This document shows positions 10,243-19,495 of a stretch of DNA of 36,412 nucleotides, piece by piece (position 1 is the first letter of the stretch; each line of letters starts with the position of its first letter). Origin of the DNA: an uncultured Pseudomonadota bacterium (GTDB lineage: Bacteria; Pseudomonadota; Gammaproteobacteria; CAJXQU01). The notes below the pieces were generated by a model. That model was given only the letters and a program-made list of their open reading frames with translations. It had not been told where the DNA came from and ran no database searches. Position numbers and translations under genes: made by a program. The stretch spans positions 1 through 36,412 of the forward strand of contig CAJXQU010000019.1 in the NCBI GenBank assembly GCA_913058255.1, read 5' to 3'.

Positions 10243-10320
10243 AGCTATGTCTCCCAACTTAGTTTGATGAATGTTTGAGTCTACACAGGTGGTGGCTCAA
10301 AACATGGCCCAGTAATAATG

Positions 10321-11322
10321 TTAATTTTCATAAGCTTGGTATGCTCGAATGAGACGTTCTTTGACCTTGTTGATTAGACTCTCTGGACTAATAACGTTGA
10401 CATCTTCCCCATATTTAAGAATGTCCCTGATCAATTCTGTAGGGTCGTTATAGGGAATTAATAATTCTAAGCTGCCATCTTTACGTGTCTTGATGATTTG
10501 ATCTGGATGCCAGAGTTCGTCGCTTACCCATTTTGCTGCTTTCGGGCTAAATTTAAGTTTTGCTGTCTTGGTTGCTTTGCCTGCAAATATTCCATAGCTA
10601 GTGGATAGGTATTGGTCGAGTTTTTTCTCATCGACCTTTACCGTTAATTCTTCAAGGAGTTTTCTTGGATGGATACGATCAACAGAAAAGGTGCGTAGTT
10701 CTTTACGAAGGTGACACCATGCATCGAGATACCAGTTGTCTCGGTAATAGATGAGTCTTTGTGCTGATACAACACGTTCGGTGGTTTTGTCTGAGGATCT
10801 ACTGTGGTAAAGAATGCGCAGTTGACGACGTTGGATCAAACTACTACTGATGAGTCGGAAGTATTTTAGAACAGTTGTTCTTTGAGTAATGGGGAGGATC
10901 TTGATACGTTTAAGGATTTCATTACTGCCTAGTTCACTGTGTAATAAAAGTTGCTCTATTTTTGTTCTTATAGGTTGAATCTGCTCTGTTAATAGGCCAC
11001 CTGGTTGTATATTCTTTAAAAGGTGTTGCGAGAAGAGGAGGGCAAAGAGTTCATTCTCATTAAAGCACATGCCAGGTAACGAAAAGGTCGGTTCTTCGGG
11101 ATTGTAATGGTAACCAAGTCTTTGCCTATCATAGTCTAATGGTGCAAATAACCTGTACCTTAGCGTTTTTATTGCGCGTTTAGCAGTGGATTGTGAGCAA
11201 TTTAGATGTTGGCAAATATCTCGCAGACTAGTAGCTGTTCTGCGATCTTGCAATAGTTGATGAAGTTGATAGATATGCTCAATGGTAGACATTGAGTAAT
11301 CTTGTCGTTGTGGCCATTCCAC
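10321..11322 (-). CDS. WYL-domain transcriptional regulator next to cas operon
   Basis: The 333-aa protein has an N-terminal winged helix (DICQHLNCSQSTAKRAIKTL at about 35-54), a WYL domain around 160-235 (RLIYYRDNWYLDAWCHLR followed by the FSVDRI block) and a C-terminal WCX-like extension. WYL regulators often sit beside CRISPR-Cas and other defence loci and are thought to sense nucleic-acid or nucleotide ligands. It points the same way as cas1, about 80 bp upstream, and could be co-transcribed with the operon or control it. The listed GTG start (11320-11322) and an ATG at 11290-11292 are both possible; GAGGGAGG lies too close to the GTG, and the ATG has no clear ribosome site. Family is firm; the regulatory target is inferred from position. 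Confidence 0.85.
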   Translation of the reverse strand: MEWPQRQDYSMSTIEHIYQLHQLLQDRRTATSLRDICQHLNCSQSTAKRAIKTLRYRLFAPLDYDRQRLGYHYNPEEPTFSLPGMCFNENELFALLFSQHLLKNIQPGGLLTEQIQPIRTKIEQLLLHSELGSNEILKRIKILPITQRTTVLKYFRLISSSLIQRRQLRILYHSRSSDKTTERVVSAQRLIYYRDNWYLDAWCHLRKELRTFSVDRIHPRKLLEELTVKVDEKKLDQYLSTSYGIFAGKATKTAKLKFSPKAAKWVSDELWHPDQIIKTRKDGSLELLIPYNDPTELIRDILKYGEDVNVISPESLINKVKERLIRAYQAYEN

Positions 11323-11345
11323 CTCCCTCAGGCTTATAGCGTTCC

Positions 11346-11381
11346 CAAGCTACCCCAGCTTGACGGTGGTTATTTATAACC
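11346..11381 (-). promoter_or_regulatory. Two inverted repeats upstream of the WYL gene
   Basis: CAAGCT-ACCCC-AGCTTG occupies 11346-11362 (6-bp arms, 5-bp centre) and GGTTAT-TT-ATAACC occupies 11368-11381 (6-bp arms, 2-bp centre). The second contains TATAAA on the minus strand, a plausible -10 box for the WYL gene about 45-50 bp upstream of its start. No good -35 box is present. The layout suits operators for a dimeric repressor, most simply the WYL protein itself (inference). Confidence 0.4.
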
Positions 11382-11490
11382 TACTTAGTGGTGTTAAGTA
11401 AATGTTTGTTGATCGTTAGGAAAAAATAATAGGGTGCTGATCTTGTGCTTTGGTGTGAGTTGATATTTGTTGACAGGTATCAGAATCTTC

Positions 11491-11518
11491 TTGACTCTAA
11501 TAAGGGTCTCTGTAGAAT
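11491..11518 (+). promoter_or_regulatory. Sigma-70 promoter of tRNA-Val
   Basis: TTGACT (11491-11496), a 16-bp spacer and TAGAAT (11513-11518) precede the mature tRNA by 17 bp. A GC-rich stretch, GACGCG, follows the -10 box; such discriminators mark stable-RNA promoters under stringent control in gammaproteobacteria. Confidence 0.7.
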
Positions 11519-11535
11519 GACGCGTCCTGTACATC

Positions 11536-11612
11536 AGGCGCGTAGCTCAGTTGGTTAGAGCACCACCTTGACATGGTGGGGGTCGTTGGTTCGAATCCAA
11601 TCGTGCCTACCA
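11536..11612 (+). tRNA. tRNA-Val(GAC)
   Basis: This is a full 77-nt cloverleaf. The acceptor stem AGGCGCG pairs with CGTGCCT (one G-T pair), the anticodon stem CCACC/GGTGG holds loop TTGACAT with anticodon GAC, and the T arm is GTTGG-TTCGAAT-CCAAT. The terminal CCA is encoded. It has its own promoter and is followed by a terminator, so it is a single-gene unit upstream of thrS. Confidence 0.97.
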
Positions 11613-11620
11613 AAAATTCC

Positions 11621-11650
11621 AAAAGCACTGTGAGTATGCGGTGCTTTTTT
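11621..11650 (+). terminator. Intrinsic terminator after tRNA-Val
   Basis: AAAAGCAC and GTGCTTTT form an 8-bp stem (11621-11628 with 11641-11648), with the intervening bases able to add one or two more pairs, and the stem runs into a T tract at 11645-11650. It ends the tRNA transcript before thrS. Confidence 0.8.
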
Positions 11651-11713
11651 ATTTAACGTAGAAAATAATAACCTGAAGATGATCTTTTGTATTGATCACG
11701 ATGGATAAAAAAT

Positions 11714-13639
11714 ATGCCAATTATTACTCTCCCTGACGGTAGCCAACGTCAATTTGATAATCCAGTTTCTATTCACGATGTCGCTGCTTCAATCGGCGAA
11801 GGTCTTGCGCGTGCCGCTTTAGCAGGCAAGGTTAACGGTGAATTAGTCGATACTTCATATATGCTCGATCAAGATGTTGATCTCGCTATTATCACTGCGC
11901 GTGATGAAGAGGGGTTAGAGGTTATTCGTCATAGCTCGGCTCATTTACTAGCACAAGCGGTTAAAGAATTGTTTCCGACGGCTCAGGTAACGATCGGGCC
12001 TATCATAGAAAATGGTTTTTATTATGATTTTGCTTACGAGAGACCATTCACACCTGAAGATCTAGTTGCGATTGAGAAGAAAATGAAAGAACTCTCGAAG
12101 CAAGATTTTGCTGTCGAGCGTAGTGTGATGGGTCGTGATGAAGCTGTTCAGTTCTTCCGTGATATGGGGGAAGAATATAAAGCTGAAATCATTGCTTCTA
12201 TTCCGAGTGATGAAGATCTCTCTTTATATAAGCAAGGTGATTTTATCGATTTGTGTCGCGGGCCTCATGTACCAAGCACTGGAAAGATCAAAGTATTCAA
12301 GTTGATGAAACTAGCCGGTGCTTACTGGCGTGGTGACTCGAGTAATGAGATGTTACAACGCGTTTATGGTACAGCTTGGACGGATAAGAAAGATCTGAAG
12401 GATTATTTACATCGTTTAGAAGAAGCCGAGAAACGTGATCACCGTAAATTGGCTGTGCAGCAAGATCTGTTTCACATTCAGCCTGAAGCTCCAGGTATGA
12501 TCTTCTGGCATGACAAAGGTTGGACGATTTTTAAGGAAGTTGAAAACTATATTCGCGATAAGATCCGTTTACATGATTATAAAGAAGTCCACACGCCAGA
12601 AATGGTGGATCGCAGTTTGTGGGAAAAGTCAGGACACTGGGAAAAGTTTCACGAAGATATGTTTACGACTTCAGTAGAGAATCGTGATTATGCTGTGAAA
12701 CCAATGAACTGTCCTTGTCATGTTCAGATCTATAATCGTGGGATTAAGAGTTATCGTGATTTACCATTACGTATGGCTGAGTTTGGTTCGTGCCATCGAA
12801 ATGAAGCATCTGGTACTTTGCATGGTTTGATGCGACTGAGAAATTTTGTGCAGGATGATGCACATATCTTTTGTACGGAAGGTCAGATCCAATCTGAGGT
12901 GTCAGAGTTTATTGATCTACTCTATGAAGTCTATGAAGACTTTGGTTTCAAAGAGGTCATCATTAAACTATCGACGCGTCCTGATGAACGTGTTGGGGAT
13001 GATGATGTTTGGGATAAGGCAGAAGATGCTTTAGAAAAAGCACTTAACCATAAAAACTTGGAATGGGACTTGCAACCGGGTGAAGGTGCATTTTATGGCC
13101 CGAAAATTGAGTTTTCATTAAAAGACTGCATTGGTCGAGTCTGGCAGTGTGGGACTATTCAGGTTGATTTTTCGATGCCGGGCCGTCTTGACGCAGAATA
13201 TGTTGCTGAAGATGGAAGTCGTCAAACTCCTGTCATGTTACATAGAGCAATCCTCGGATCGCTAGAAAGATTTATCGGTATTTTGATCGAAGAACATGCC
13301 GGATCGTTTCCAACTTGGTTGGCTCCGATACAGGCGGTTATCATCAATATTACCGATTCACAGGCTGAATATGCAACAAAAGTTACAGAAACCTTGAAAA
13401 AACAGGGATTTCGTGTGATTTCGGACTTGAGAAATGAGAAGATCGGGCTTAAGATTCGCGAGCACACTTTACAACGAGTTCCCTACATGCTGGTAACAGG
13501 TGATCGGGAAATAGAAAATGGTACTGTGGCTGTGCGTACTCGAGATGGAAAAGATCTCGGAACAATGACCCCTGGAGAGTTAATTGAACATCTCAAAGGG
13601 GATATTTCTACGCGTGGTCATGATATTTTGGAGAATTAG
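11714..13639 (+). CDS. thrS: Threonyl-tRNA synthetase
   Basis: ThrRS attaches threonine to tRNA-Thr in the cytoplasm. The 641-aa length is the usual one. Domains in order: TGS about 1-61 ([14 protein letters not shown]), the editing domain with [11 protein letters not shown] and the [10 protein letters not shown] block, the class II catalytic core with zinc-binding MNCPCH, motif 2 around [16 protein letters not shown], and a C-terminal anticodon-binding domain. The ATG start opens a conserved thrS-infC-rpmI-rplT-pheST order. The leader between the tRNA terminator and the start is short (about 60 bp), with only a small TGATC/GATCA hairpin near 11680-11698; I see no clear tRNA-mimic operator of the E. 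coli type. Confidence 0.98.
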   Translation: MPIITLPDGSQRQFDNPVSIHDVAASIGEGLARAALAGKVNGELVDTSYMLDQDVDLAIITARDEEGLEVIRHSSAHLLAQAVKELFPTAQVTIGPIIENGFYYDFAYERPFTPEDLVAIEKKMKELSKQDFAVERSVMGRDEAVQFFRDMGEEYKAEIIASIPSDEDLSLYKQGDFIDLCRGPHVPSTGKIKVFKLMKLAGAYWRGDSSNEMLQRVYGTAWTDKKDLKDYLHRLEEAEKRDHRKLAVQQDLFHIQPEAPGMIFWHDKGWTIFKEVENYIRDKIRLHDYKEVHTPEMVDRSLWEKSGHWEKFHEDMFTTSVENRDYAVKPMNCPCHVQIYNRGIKSYRDLPLRMAEFGSCHRNEASGTLHGLMRLRNFVQDDAHIFCTEGQIQSEVSEFIDLLYEVYEDFGFKEVIIKLSTRPDERVGDDDVWDKAEDALEKALNHKNLEWDLQPGEGAFYGPKIEFSLKDCIGRVWQCGTIQVDFSMPGRLDAEYVAEDGSRQTPVMLHRAILGSLERFIGILIEEHAGSFPTWLAPIQAVIINITDSQAEYATKVTETLKKQGFRVISDLRNEKIGLKIREHTLQRVPYMLVTGDREIENGTVAVRTRDGKDLGTMTPGELIEHLKGDISTRGHDILEN

Positions 13640-13641
13640 AT

Positions 13642-14160
13642 ATCGCTGCTGATAAAAAGAATCGCGTAAATGACGCGATCTCCGCCCCAAAGGTTCGCCT
13701 TATTGGTCCGGATGGAGAACAGGTTGGTGTTGTTACACTTGAAGAAGCTAAACAAGCTGCAACTGAGAGTAGAAAGGATCTGGTAGAAATTGTACCGAAT
13801 GCTGAACCACCTGTTTGTCGAATTATGGATTTCGGGAAGTTCAAATTTGAACTGAGTAAAAAACGAAATGCCTCGAAGAAGAAGCAAAAGCAAGCGCAAA
13901 TAAAAGAGATTAAGTTTCGCCCAGGTACCGATATAGGCGATTACAATATCAAGCTTAGAAATTTAACCAAGTTTCTGGAAAACGGAGATAAGGTAAAAGT
14001 AACCATGCGGTTTCGGGGTAGGGAAATGGCCCACCAAGAAATTGGTATGCATTTGTTGAAACGCGTAGAAGCGGATCTCGAAGAGCTAGGAAGCGTTGAG
14101 CAGTTTCCTAAAATGGAAGGTCGCCAGATGATTATGGTGATCGCTCCTAAAAAGACATAA
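13642..14160 (+). CDS. infC: Translation initiation factor IF-3, AUC start
   Basis: IF-3 binds the 30S subunit, prevents premature 50S joining and checks start codons. The reading frame is closed by a TGA at 13621-13623 and has no ATG, GTG or TTG before an internal Met at 13825, yet the residues upstream of that Met ([20 protein letters not shown], then [17 protein letters not shown]) are the conserved IF-3 N-terminal domain. The best start is ATC at 13642, with GGAG at 13630-13633 placed 8 bases upstream, giving 172 aa, normal for the family. A rare AUU/AUC-type start lets IF-3 repress its own translation in E. coli, and the same is likely here. It begins 2 bp after the thrS stop. Confidence 0.95.
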   Translation: MAADKKNRVNDAISAPKVRLIGPDGEQVGVVTLEEAKQAATESRKDLVEIVPNAEPPVCRIMDFGKFKFELSKKRNASKKKQKQAQIKEIKFRPGTDIGDYNIKLRNLTKFLENGDKVKVTMRFRGREMAHQEIGMHLLKRVEADLEELGSVEQFPKMEGRQMIMVIAPKKT

Positions 14161-14179
14161 GTATTGGAGAATATAAGTA

Positions 14180-14377
14180 ATGCCTAAAATTAGATCAAAC
14201 CGTGGTGCTGCGAAACGTTTTAAACGTACAGCGTCTGGTAAAATTAAACATCGCCAGTCGTTTACTAGTCATATCATGACTAAGAAGAGCCCAAAGCGTA
14301 AGCGTCAATTACGAGAAAATACAGTTTTATGCCTAGCTGATCAAAAGCTAGTCGATAAAATGTTGCCTTATTCTTAA
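14180..14377 (+). CDS. rpmI: 50S ribosomal protein L35 (bL35)
   Basis: The 65-aa, strongly basic protein begins [20 protein letters not shown] and contains [15 protein letters not shown], both typical of bL35. It follows infC by 19 bp, with GGAG as ribosome site, and precedes rplT, the standard arrangement. In E. coli the downstream rpmI-rplT unit is controlled by L20 binding to the mRNA; I did not find an unmistakable L20 site by eye. Confidence 0.97.
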   Translation: MPKIRSNRGAAKRFKRTASGKIKHRQSFTSHIMTKKSPKRKRQLRENTVLCLADQKLVDKMLPYS

Positions 14378-14432
14378 GCTAATAACTTAAAGTTTAGGCT
14401 AGTTAGAGCAGAATCAACGAGGAATTTAAGAC

Positions 14433-14792
14433 ATGCCAAGAGTAAAAAGAGGTGTAACAGCCCACGCCAGACACAAAAAAGTCATCGCACAAGCGAAAGG
14501 CTACAGGGGTCGACGTAAGAATGTGTATCGAGTAGCAGTACAAGCGGTTACGAAAGCAGGCCAATATGCTTATCGTGATAGACGTCAGAAAAAACGTCAA
14601 TTCAGAGCTCTATGGATTGCGCGTATTAACGCTGCTGCAAGACTGAATGGTTTGTCTTATAGCCGTTTAATTAACGGTTTGTCGAAGGCTTCAATTGAAG
14701 TTGATCGTAAGATGCTTGCTGAGCTGGCTGTGAACGATGCGGCAGCATTCAGTCAATTGGCTGAAAAGGCTAAAAGCGCACTGGCAGCATAA
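14433..14792 (+). CDS. rplT: 50S ribosomal protein L20 (bL20)
   Basis: This 119-aa protein binds 23S rRNA early in 50S assembly and in E. coli also represses its own operon. It starts [17 protein letters not shown] and has the long basic helix ([12 protein letters not shown]) and C-terminal globular part ([14 protein letters not shown]) of bL20. GAGGAA precedes the ATG at a good distance. It ends the infC-rpmI-rplT block and is followed by a strong terminator. Confidence 0.98.
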   Translation: MPRVKRGVTAHARHKKVIAQAKGYRGRRKNVYRVAVQAVTKAGQYAYRDRRQKKRQFRALWIARINAAARLNGLSYSRLINGLSKASIEVDRKMLAELAVNDAAAFSQLAEKAKSALAA

Positions 14793-14832
14793 TCGCCTTG
14801 TGTACACCGCGTACACAGAAAGATTGTAAAAC

Positions 14833-15909
<1,077 letters not shown>

Positions 15910-15913
15910 ACCT

Positions 15914-18292
15914 ATGAAATTTAGTGAAAAATGGTTGAGGGAAACTGTAAATCCTTCGCTTTCAACAAGTGAGTTATCGACTTTATTGACGATGGGCGGT
16001 ATGGAAGTCGATGGTGTCGAACCTGCAGCACCTGATTTTTCAGGTGTTGTCGTTGCAAAAATCGTTTCTGCTGAAAGACATCCGGACGCTGATAAGTTAC
16101 AGCTGTGTAAAGTTGATTTCGGTGGCGATGAACATGTCGACATCGTTTGTGGTGCGGCTAATGCGCGTGAAGGCTTAGTGACAGCGTTGGCAACGGTAGG
16201 GGCTGTTTTACCCGGTGGAATGAAAATCAAAAAAGCTAAGCTGCGCGGAGTTCCTTCGTTCGGTATGCTCAGTTCAGCTTCTGAACTTGGTTTGGCCGAT
16301 AAGGCTGATGGTATTATAGAGTTATCTCCAGAAGCCACACTTGGACAAGATTTAAGACAGTACTTTGATCTGGATGATTCTGTGATTGAGGTTGATCTAA
16401 CGCCTAATCGAGGTGACTGCTTTAGTCTGCGTGGTGTTGCTAGAGATGTTGGCGTCTTGAGTAATACGGACGTTTTAGCTGTCGAAGTTACAACAGCTGC
16501 AGTGACGACTGATCAAACTTTTCCTATCGAAGTTAAGGCCAAGGACGCATGTCCAAATTATGTTGGTCGTGTTATCTCAAGCATTAGCACGAATGTAGAA
16601 ACGCCTTTATGGATGCAAGAGCGTTTACGCCGTAGTGGTGTTCGATCGATACATCCCGTTGTTGATATAACCAATTATGTAATGTTAGAACTTGGTCAGC
16701 CAATGCATGCTTTTGATCTAAATAAGCTGCAGGGTGGAATGGTTATCAGAAAGGCTAACCAAGGTGAGCAACTGACCTTGCTTGATGAACAAAAAGTTGA
16801 ATTAAATGCAGATACGCTTGTTATTGCTGATCAAGATAAAGCATTGGCCTTAGCTGGGATCATGGGAGGATTAGATTCTTCCGTAACCGATAATACGCAA
16901 AATATTTTTCTAGAGAGTGCATTTTTCTCACCGACTGAAATGGCTGGTAAGGCGAGGCATTATAAGGCCCAAACAGATTCTTCACACCGATTTGAACGAG
17001 GTGTTGATTTTGAGTTACAAACAATCGCGACTGAGCGGGCAACGGAACTGATCTTAGATATCTGTGGAGGCCAAGCTGGGCCTATCTCAGAGCAAAAATC
17101 TAAAGAACATTTGCCGGCAAGAGAAGCGATCAGCTTACGAAAAGAGCGTGTCACGCGCGTGCTTGGTTTTGAGTTTGATAATGATTATATCGAAACGAGT
17201 CTTAAACGTTTAGGTATGTCTGTTAGCGAGACGGATGCTGGTTGGTTCGTTATCTCGCCATCGCACCGCTTTGATATTGCTATCGAGGCGGATCTCATTG
17301 AAGAAATTGCTAGAGTTAAAGGTTACGATAATCTTACAGTCAACAAGCCTGCGGTTGCGATGGTCATCAAGCCACAAGAAGAGTCTCAGCTTGATCTAAG
17401 CAGCCTACGCTCGGTCTTGGTAGCTAAAGGTTATCAGGAAGCTATCACCTATAGTTTTGTCGAACCAGAGCAGCAAACAAGCTTATCTGATGGTGAAGAA
17501 GCAGTTGCATTGATGAACCCTATTTCAAATGACATGTCTGTCATGCGAACATCTCTATTGACAGGATTAACTCAAGCATTGACTTATAATCTCAATCGTC
17601 AAAATGATCGGGTTCGATTGTTTGAAACGGGTATGATTTTTAGTAATGAGAATGGTCAAATAAGGCAAAAAAATGTTTTTGCAGGTATTGTTTGCGGAAA
17701 AGTTTCTCCAGAACAATGGGATTTAGACAGTAAGCAAGTAGATTTCTTTGATCTTAAAGGTGATGTAGAAGCATTATTGTCTCGATCAGCTGATCTACCT
17801 GAATATGAATTTAAAAAAGCAGACTATTCTGCTTTACATCCTGGACAATCGGCCGCTATCTACAACAATGGCCAAAAAATAGGTTTGATGGGCATGTTAA
17901 GTCCCATCACGGTTAAAGAGTTGGGCTTAGAATCTAAAATAGGTTTTTTCCAGATTGACCTCGATGCTCTTATAGATGGAAAACTACCGAAATTTTCAAC
18001 TTTATCGAAGTATCCAAGAGTAAGACGTGATCTTAGCTTGATAGTTGATAAAGAGGTTGAAGTAACGCGTATTACAGCCTGTATTGAAGAGAATGCGCCT
18101 GATACAATGAAAAACTTGCAGTTGTTTGACGTATATAATGGCGAAGGCATTGATTCAGAGAAAAAAAGTGTCGCTTTGGGCTTGATCTTTCAAGGAACTT
18201 CGAGCACTCTTGTAGAACAAGAAATTGATGCTTCGGTAGATGCGATACTATCAGGCCTCAAGCAAAGCCTGAATGCAGTTCTCAGGGACTAG
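15914..18292 (+). CDS. pheT: Phenylalanyl-tRNA synthetase beta subunit
   Basis: PheT binds tRNA-Phe and edits mischarged Tyr-tRNA. At 792 aa it has the full bacterial layout: an N-terminal EMAP-type tRNA-binding domain (VVVAKIVSAERHPDADKLQLC, split as VVVAKIVSAE and RHPDADKLQLC, at about 44-64), the B3/B4 editing domain with HPVVDITNYVMLELGQPMHAFD (HPVVDITNYV then MLELGQPMHAFD), the B5 domain, the catalytic-like core and a C-terminal ferredoxin-fold anticodon-binding domain starting near KYPRVRRDLSLIV. ATG start, directly coupled to pheS. Confidence 0.98.
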   Translation: MKFSEKWLRETVNPSLSTSELSTLLTMGGMEVDGVEPAAPDFSGVVVAKIVSAERHPDADKLQLCKVDFGGDEHVDIVCGAANAREGLVTALATVGAVLPGGMKIKKAKLRGVPSFGMLSSASELGLADKADGIIELSPEATLGQDLRQYFDLDDSVIEVDLTPNRGDCFSLRGVARDVGVLSNTDVLAVEVTTAAVTTDQTFPIEVKAKDACPNYVGRVISSISTNVETPLWMQERLRRSGVRSIHPVVDITNYVMLELGQPMHAFDLNKLQGGMVIRKANQGEQLTLLDEQKVELNADTLVIADQDKALALAGIMGGLDSSVTDNTQNIFLESAFFSPTEMAGKARHYKAQTDSSHRFERGVDFELQTIATERATELILDICGGQAGPISEQKSKEHLPAREAISLRKERVTRVLGFEFDNDYIETSLKRLGMSVSETDAGWFVISPSHRFDIAIEADLIEEIARVKGYDNLTVNKPAVAMVIKPQEESQLDLSSLRSVLVAKGYQEAITYSFVEPEQQTSLSDGEEAVALMNPISNDMSVMRTSLLTGLTQALTYNLNRQNDRVRLFETGMIFSNENGQIRQKNVFAGIVCGKVSPEQWDLDSKQVDFFDLKGDVEALLSRSADLPEYEFKKADYSALHPGQSAAIYNNGQKIGLMGMLSPITVKELGLESKIGFFQIDLDALIDGKLPKFSTLSKYPRVRRDLSLIVDKEVEVTRITACIEENAPDTMKNLQLFDVYNGEGIDSEKKSVALGLIFQGTSSTLVEQEIDASVDAILSGLKQSLNAVLRD

Positions 18293-18338
18293 GCTAAAAT
18301 AATTTTAAGTAAATATATTATTAGGATTACTAGGAAAT

Positions 18339-18635
18339 ATGGCACTCACGAAAGCTGATATGGCTGAAATGTTGTTTGATGAGTTAGGTCTTAACAAACG
18401 GGAAGCAAAAGAACTTGTTGAAATGTTTTTCGGTGAGATTCGAACAGCTTTAAGCTCTGGGGAACAAGTTAAATTATCAGGATTTGGTAATTTTGATCTC
18501 CGAGATAAAAGCCAGCGACCTGGAAGAAATCCAAAAACGGGTGAAGAAATTCCGATCAGCGCGAGAAGGGTCGTGACGTTCAAACCTGGTCAAAAACTAA
18601 AAGCCAGGGTGGAAGCTTATGCTGGAAGCAACTAA
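18339..18635 (+). CDS. ihfA: Integration host factor subunit alpha
   Basis: IhfA pairs with IhfB to bind and sharply bend DNA at specific sites, helping sigma-54 transcription, recombination and spacer integration in type I-E/I-F CRISPR systems. The 98-aa protein shows [29 protein letters not shown] and the beta-arm [14 protein letters not shown] with the intercalating proline. AGGA precedes the ATG by a suitable gap. Placement after pheT is the conserved gammaproteobacterial position. Two local systems could use it: the CRISPR leader and the NtrC-type activator (inference). Confidence 0.98.
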   Translation: MALTKADMAEMLFDELGLNKREAKELVEMFFGEIRTALSSGEQVKLSGFGNFDLRDKSQRPGRNPKTGEEIPISARRVVTFKPGQKLKARVEAYAGSN

Positions 18636-18975
18636 TAACAACGAACTTCCTGTCATACCAGGAAAACGCTATTTCACAATAGGTGAAGTTAGTGAACTAT
18701 GTGCGGTTAAACCACATGTTTTAAGATACTGGGAGCAAGAGTTTCCTCAACTTAGCCCTATTAAAAGACGTGGAAATAGACGTTATTATCAAAGGCAAGA
18801 TGTGATACTTATTCGTCAGATTAGAAGTCTTTTATACGAAAATGGTTTCACTATTGGCGGAGCAAGACAAAGACTGTCAGGAGATGAAGTAAAAGCTGAT
18901 TCCGACATTAGTCAACAAATTGTTAGGCAGCTGCGTGGTGAGTTAGAAGAAGTTTTAGTTATACTCAAACGTTAA
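18619..18975 (+). CDS. MerR-family transcriptional regulator
   Basis: A 118-aa protein with an N-terminal MerR winged helix-turn-helix at about 14-80: [21 protein letters not shown], here split as [10 protein letters not shown] and [11 protein letters not shown], followed by [13 protein letters not shown] and a dimerisation helix. No metal-binding cysteines are seen in the short C-terminal tail, so the signal is unknown. Its ATG lies inside the end of ihfA (17-bp overlap in another frame), implying coupled translation. A MerR gene after ihfA and before tRNA-Pro is conserved in Pseudomonas and relatives, where its role is undefined. Confidence 0.92.
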   Translation: MLEATNNNELPVIPGKRYFTIGEVSELCAVKPHVLRYWEQEFPQLSPIKRRGNRRYYQRQDVILIRQIRSLLYENGFTIGGARQRLSGDEVKADSDISQQIVRQLRGELEEVLVILKR

Positions 18976-18985
18976 AGTATCTCCC

Positions 18986-19006
18986 AGAGTACCTTTCCGG
19001 TGCTCT
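18986..19006 (+). other. Hairpin after the MerR gene
   Basis: AGAGTACC and GGTGCTCT can form an 8-bp stem with one T-G pair around a 5-nt loop. No T tract follows, so it is either a weak, Rho-assisted end of the pheST-ihfA-merR transcript or a processing signal ahead of tRNA-Pro. Confidence 0.4.
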
Positions 19007-19029
19007 ATCAAAATGTAGTAAAAAATTAT

Positions 19030-19106
<77 letters not shown>

Positions 19107-19495
19107 TGTTCGAGTTCATTTCTTTACTAAACTATATTTATTCTCTAAAGTTTTGTCGTTAATTGACGACATTTATCCTAATGCTATGCTTTATGGGTTT
19201 TAAACCTAAAGAGTCTCTGATTCATCTATGCATGATTAGCTTGAGCCTAGAGTTTTCTATAAAAGGCTAAAAACGATATTACTAAGTACTTGCAATAGAA
19301 ATACTATTACAAACATTTAGTGCTTTGCTTTTGAATACTCTAAATATCAACCTTTTTCATTTATGAATTAATCAGAGGTTCCCTAAAAGTGAACAAGTGC
19401 GTCTATAACAATTTTTTTCAGTGGGTTATAGCACCTTTAGAATAGTATTCCGAAGTCTGTTAATTAATGTTTTGAATTATTGAGGAATTTCATCT
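19107..19495. other. 389-bp intergenic region upstream of glmS
   Basis: No open frame or RNA gene is seen. It contains a small hairpin TGTCGT/ACGACA (19154-19171) without a T tract, an interrupted inverted repeat at about 19398-19437 (TATAAC with GTTATA, flanked by GTGC and GCAC) and the probable glmS promoter. It is not a glmS ribozyme: the expected conserved core is absent, and that element belongs to Gram-positive bacteria. Confidence 0.6.
19415..19443 (+). promoter_or_regulatory. Candidate glmS promoter
   Basis: TTTTCA (19415-19420), a 17-bp spacer and TAGAAT (19438-19443) give four and five matches out of six to the sigma-70 boxes, about 50 bp before the glmS ATG. One arm of the interrupted inverted repeat lies in the spacer, so it might be an operator. 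Confidence 0.4.

Noticed and set aside
3790-11322. CRISPR-associated transposon (type I-F3, Tn7-like)
   Set aside because: Those systems lack cas1 and cas3 and carry tniQ, tnsABC and a Cas8-Cas5 fusion. Here cas1 and cas2-3 are intact and no transposition gene is present.
11536-11612. tRNA-Val as an integration site for the CRISPR locus
   Set aside because: Integrases usually use the 3' end of a tRNA gene, but the Cas genes lie on the 5' side. I found no integrase and no copy of the tRNA 3' end near the array.
19107-19495. glmS ribozyme/riboswitch in the leader
   Set aside because: The region shows no ribozyme core, and that element is restricted to Gram-positive bacteria. Gammaproteobacteria control glmS by small RNAs.
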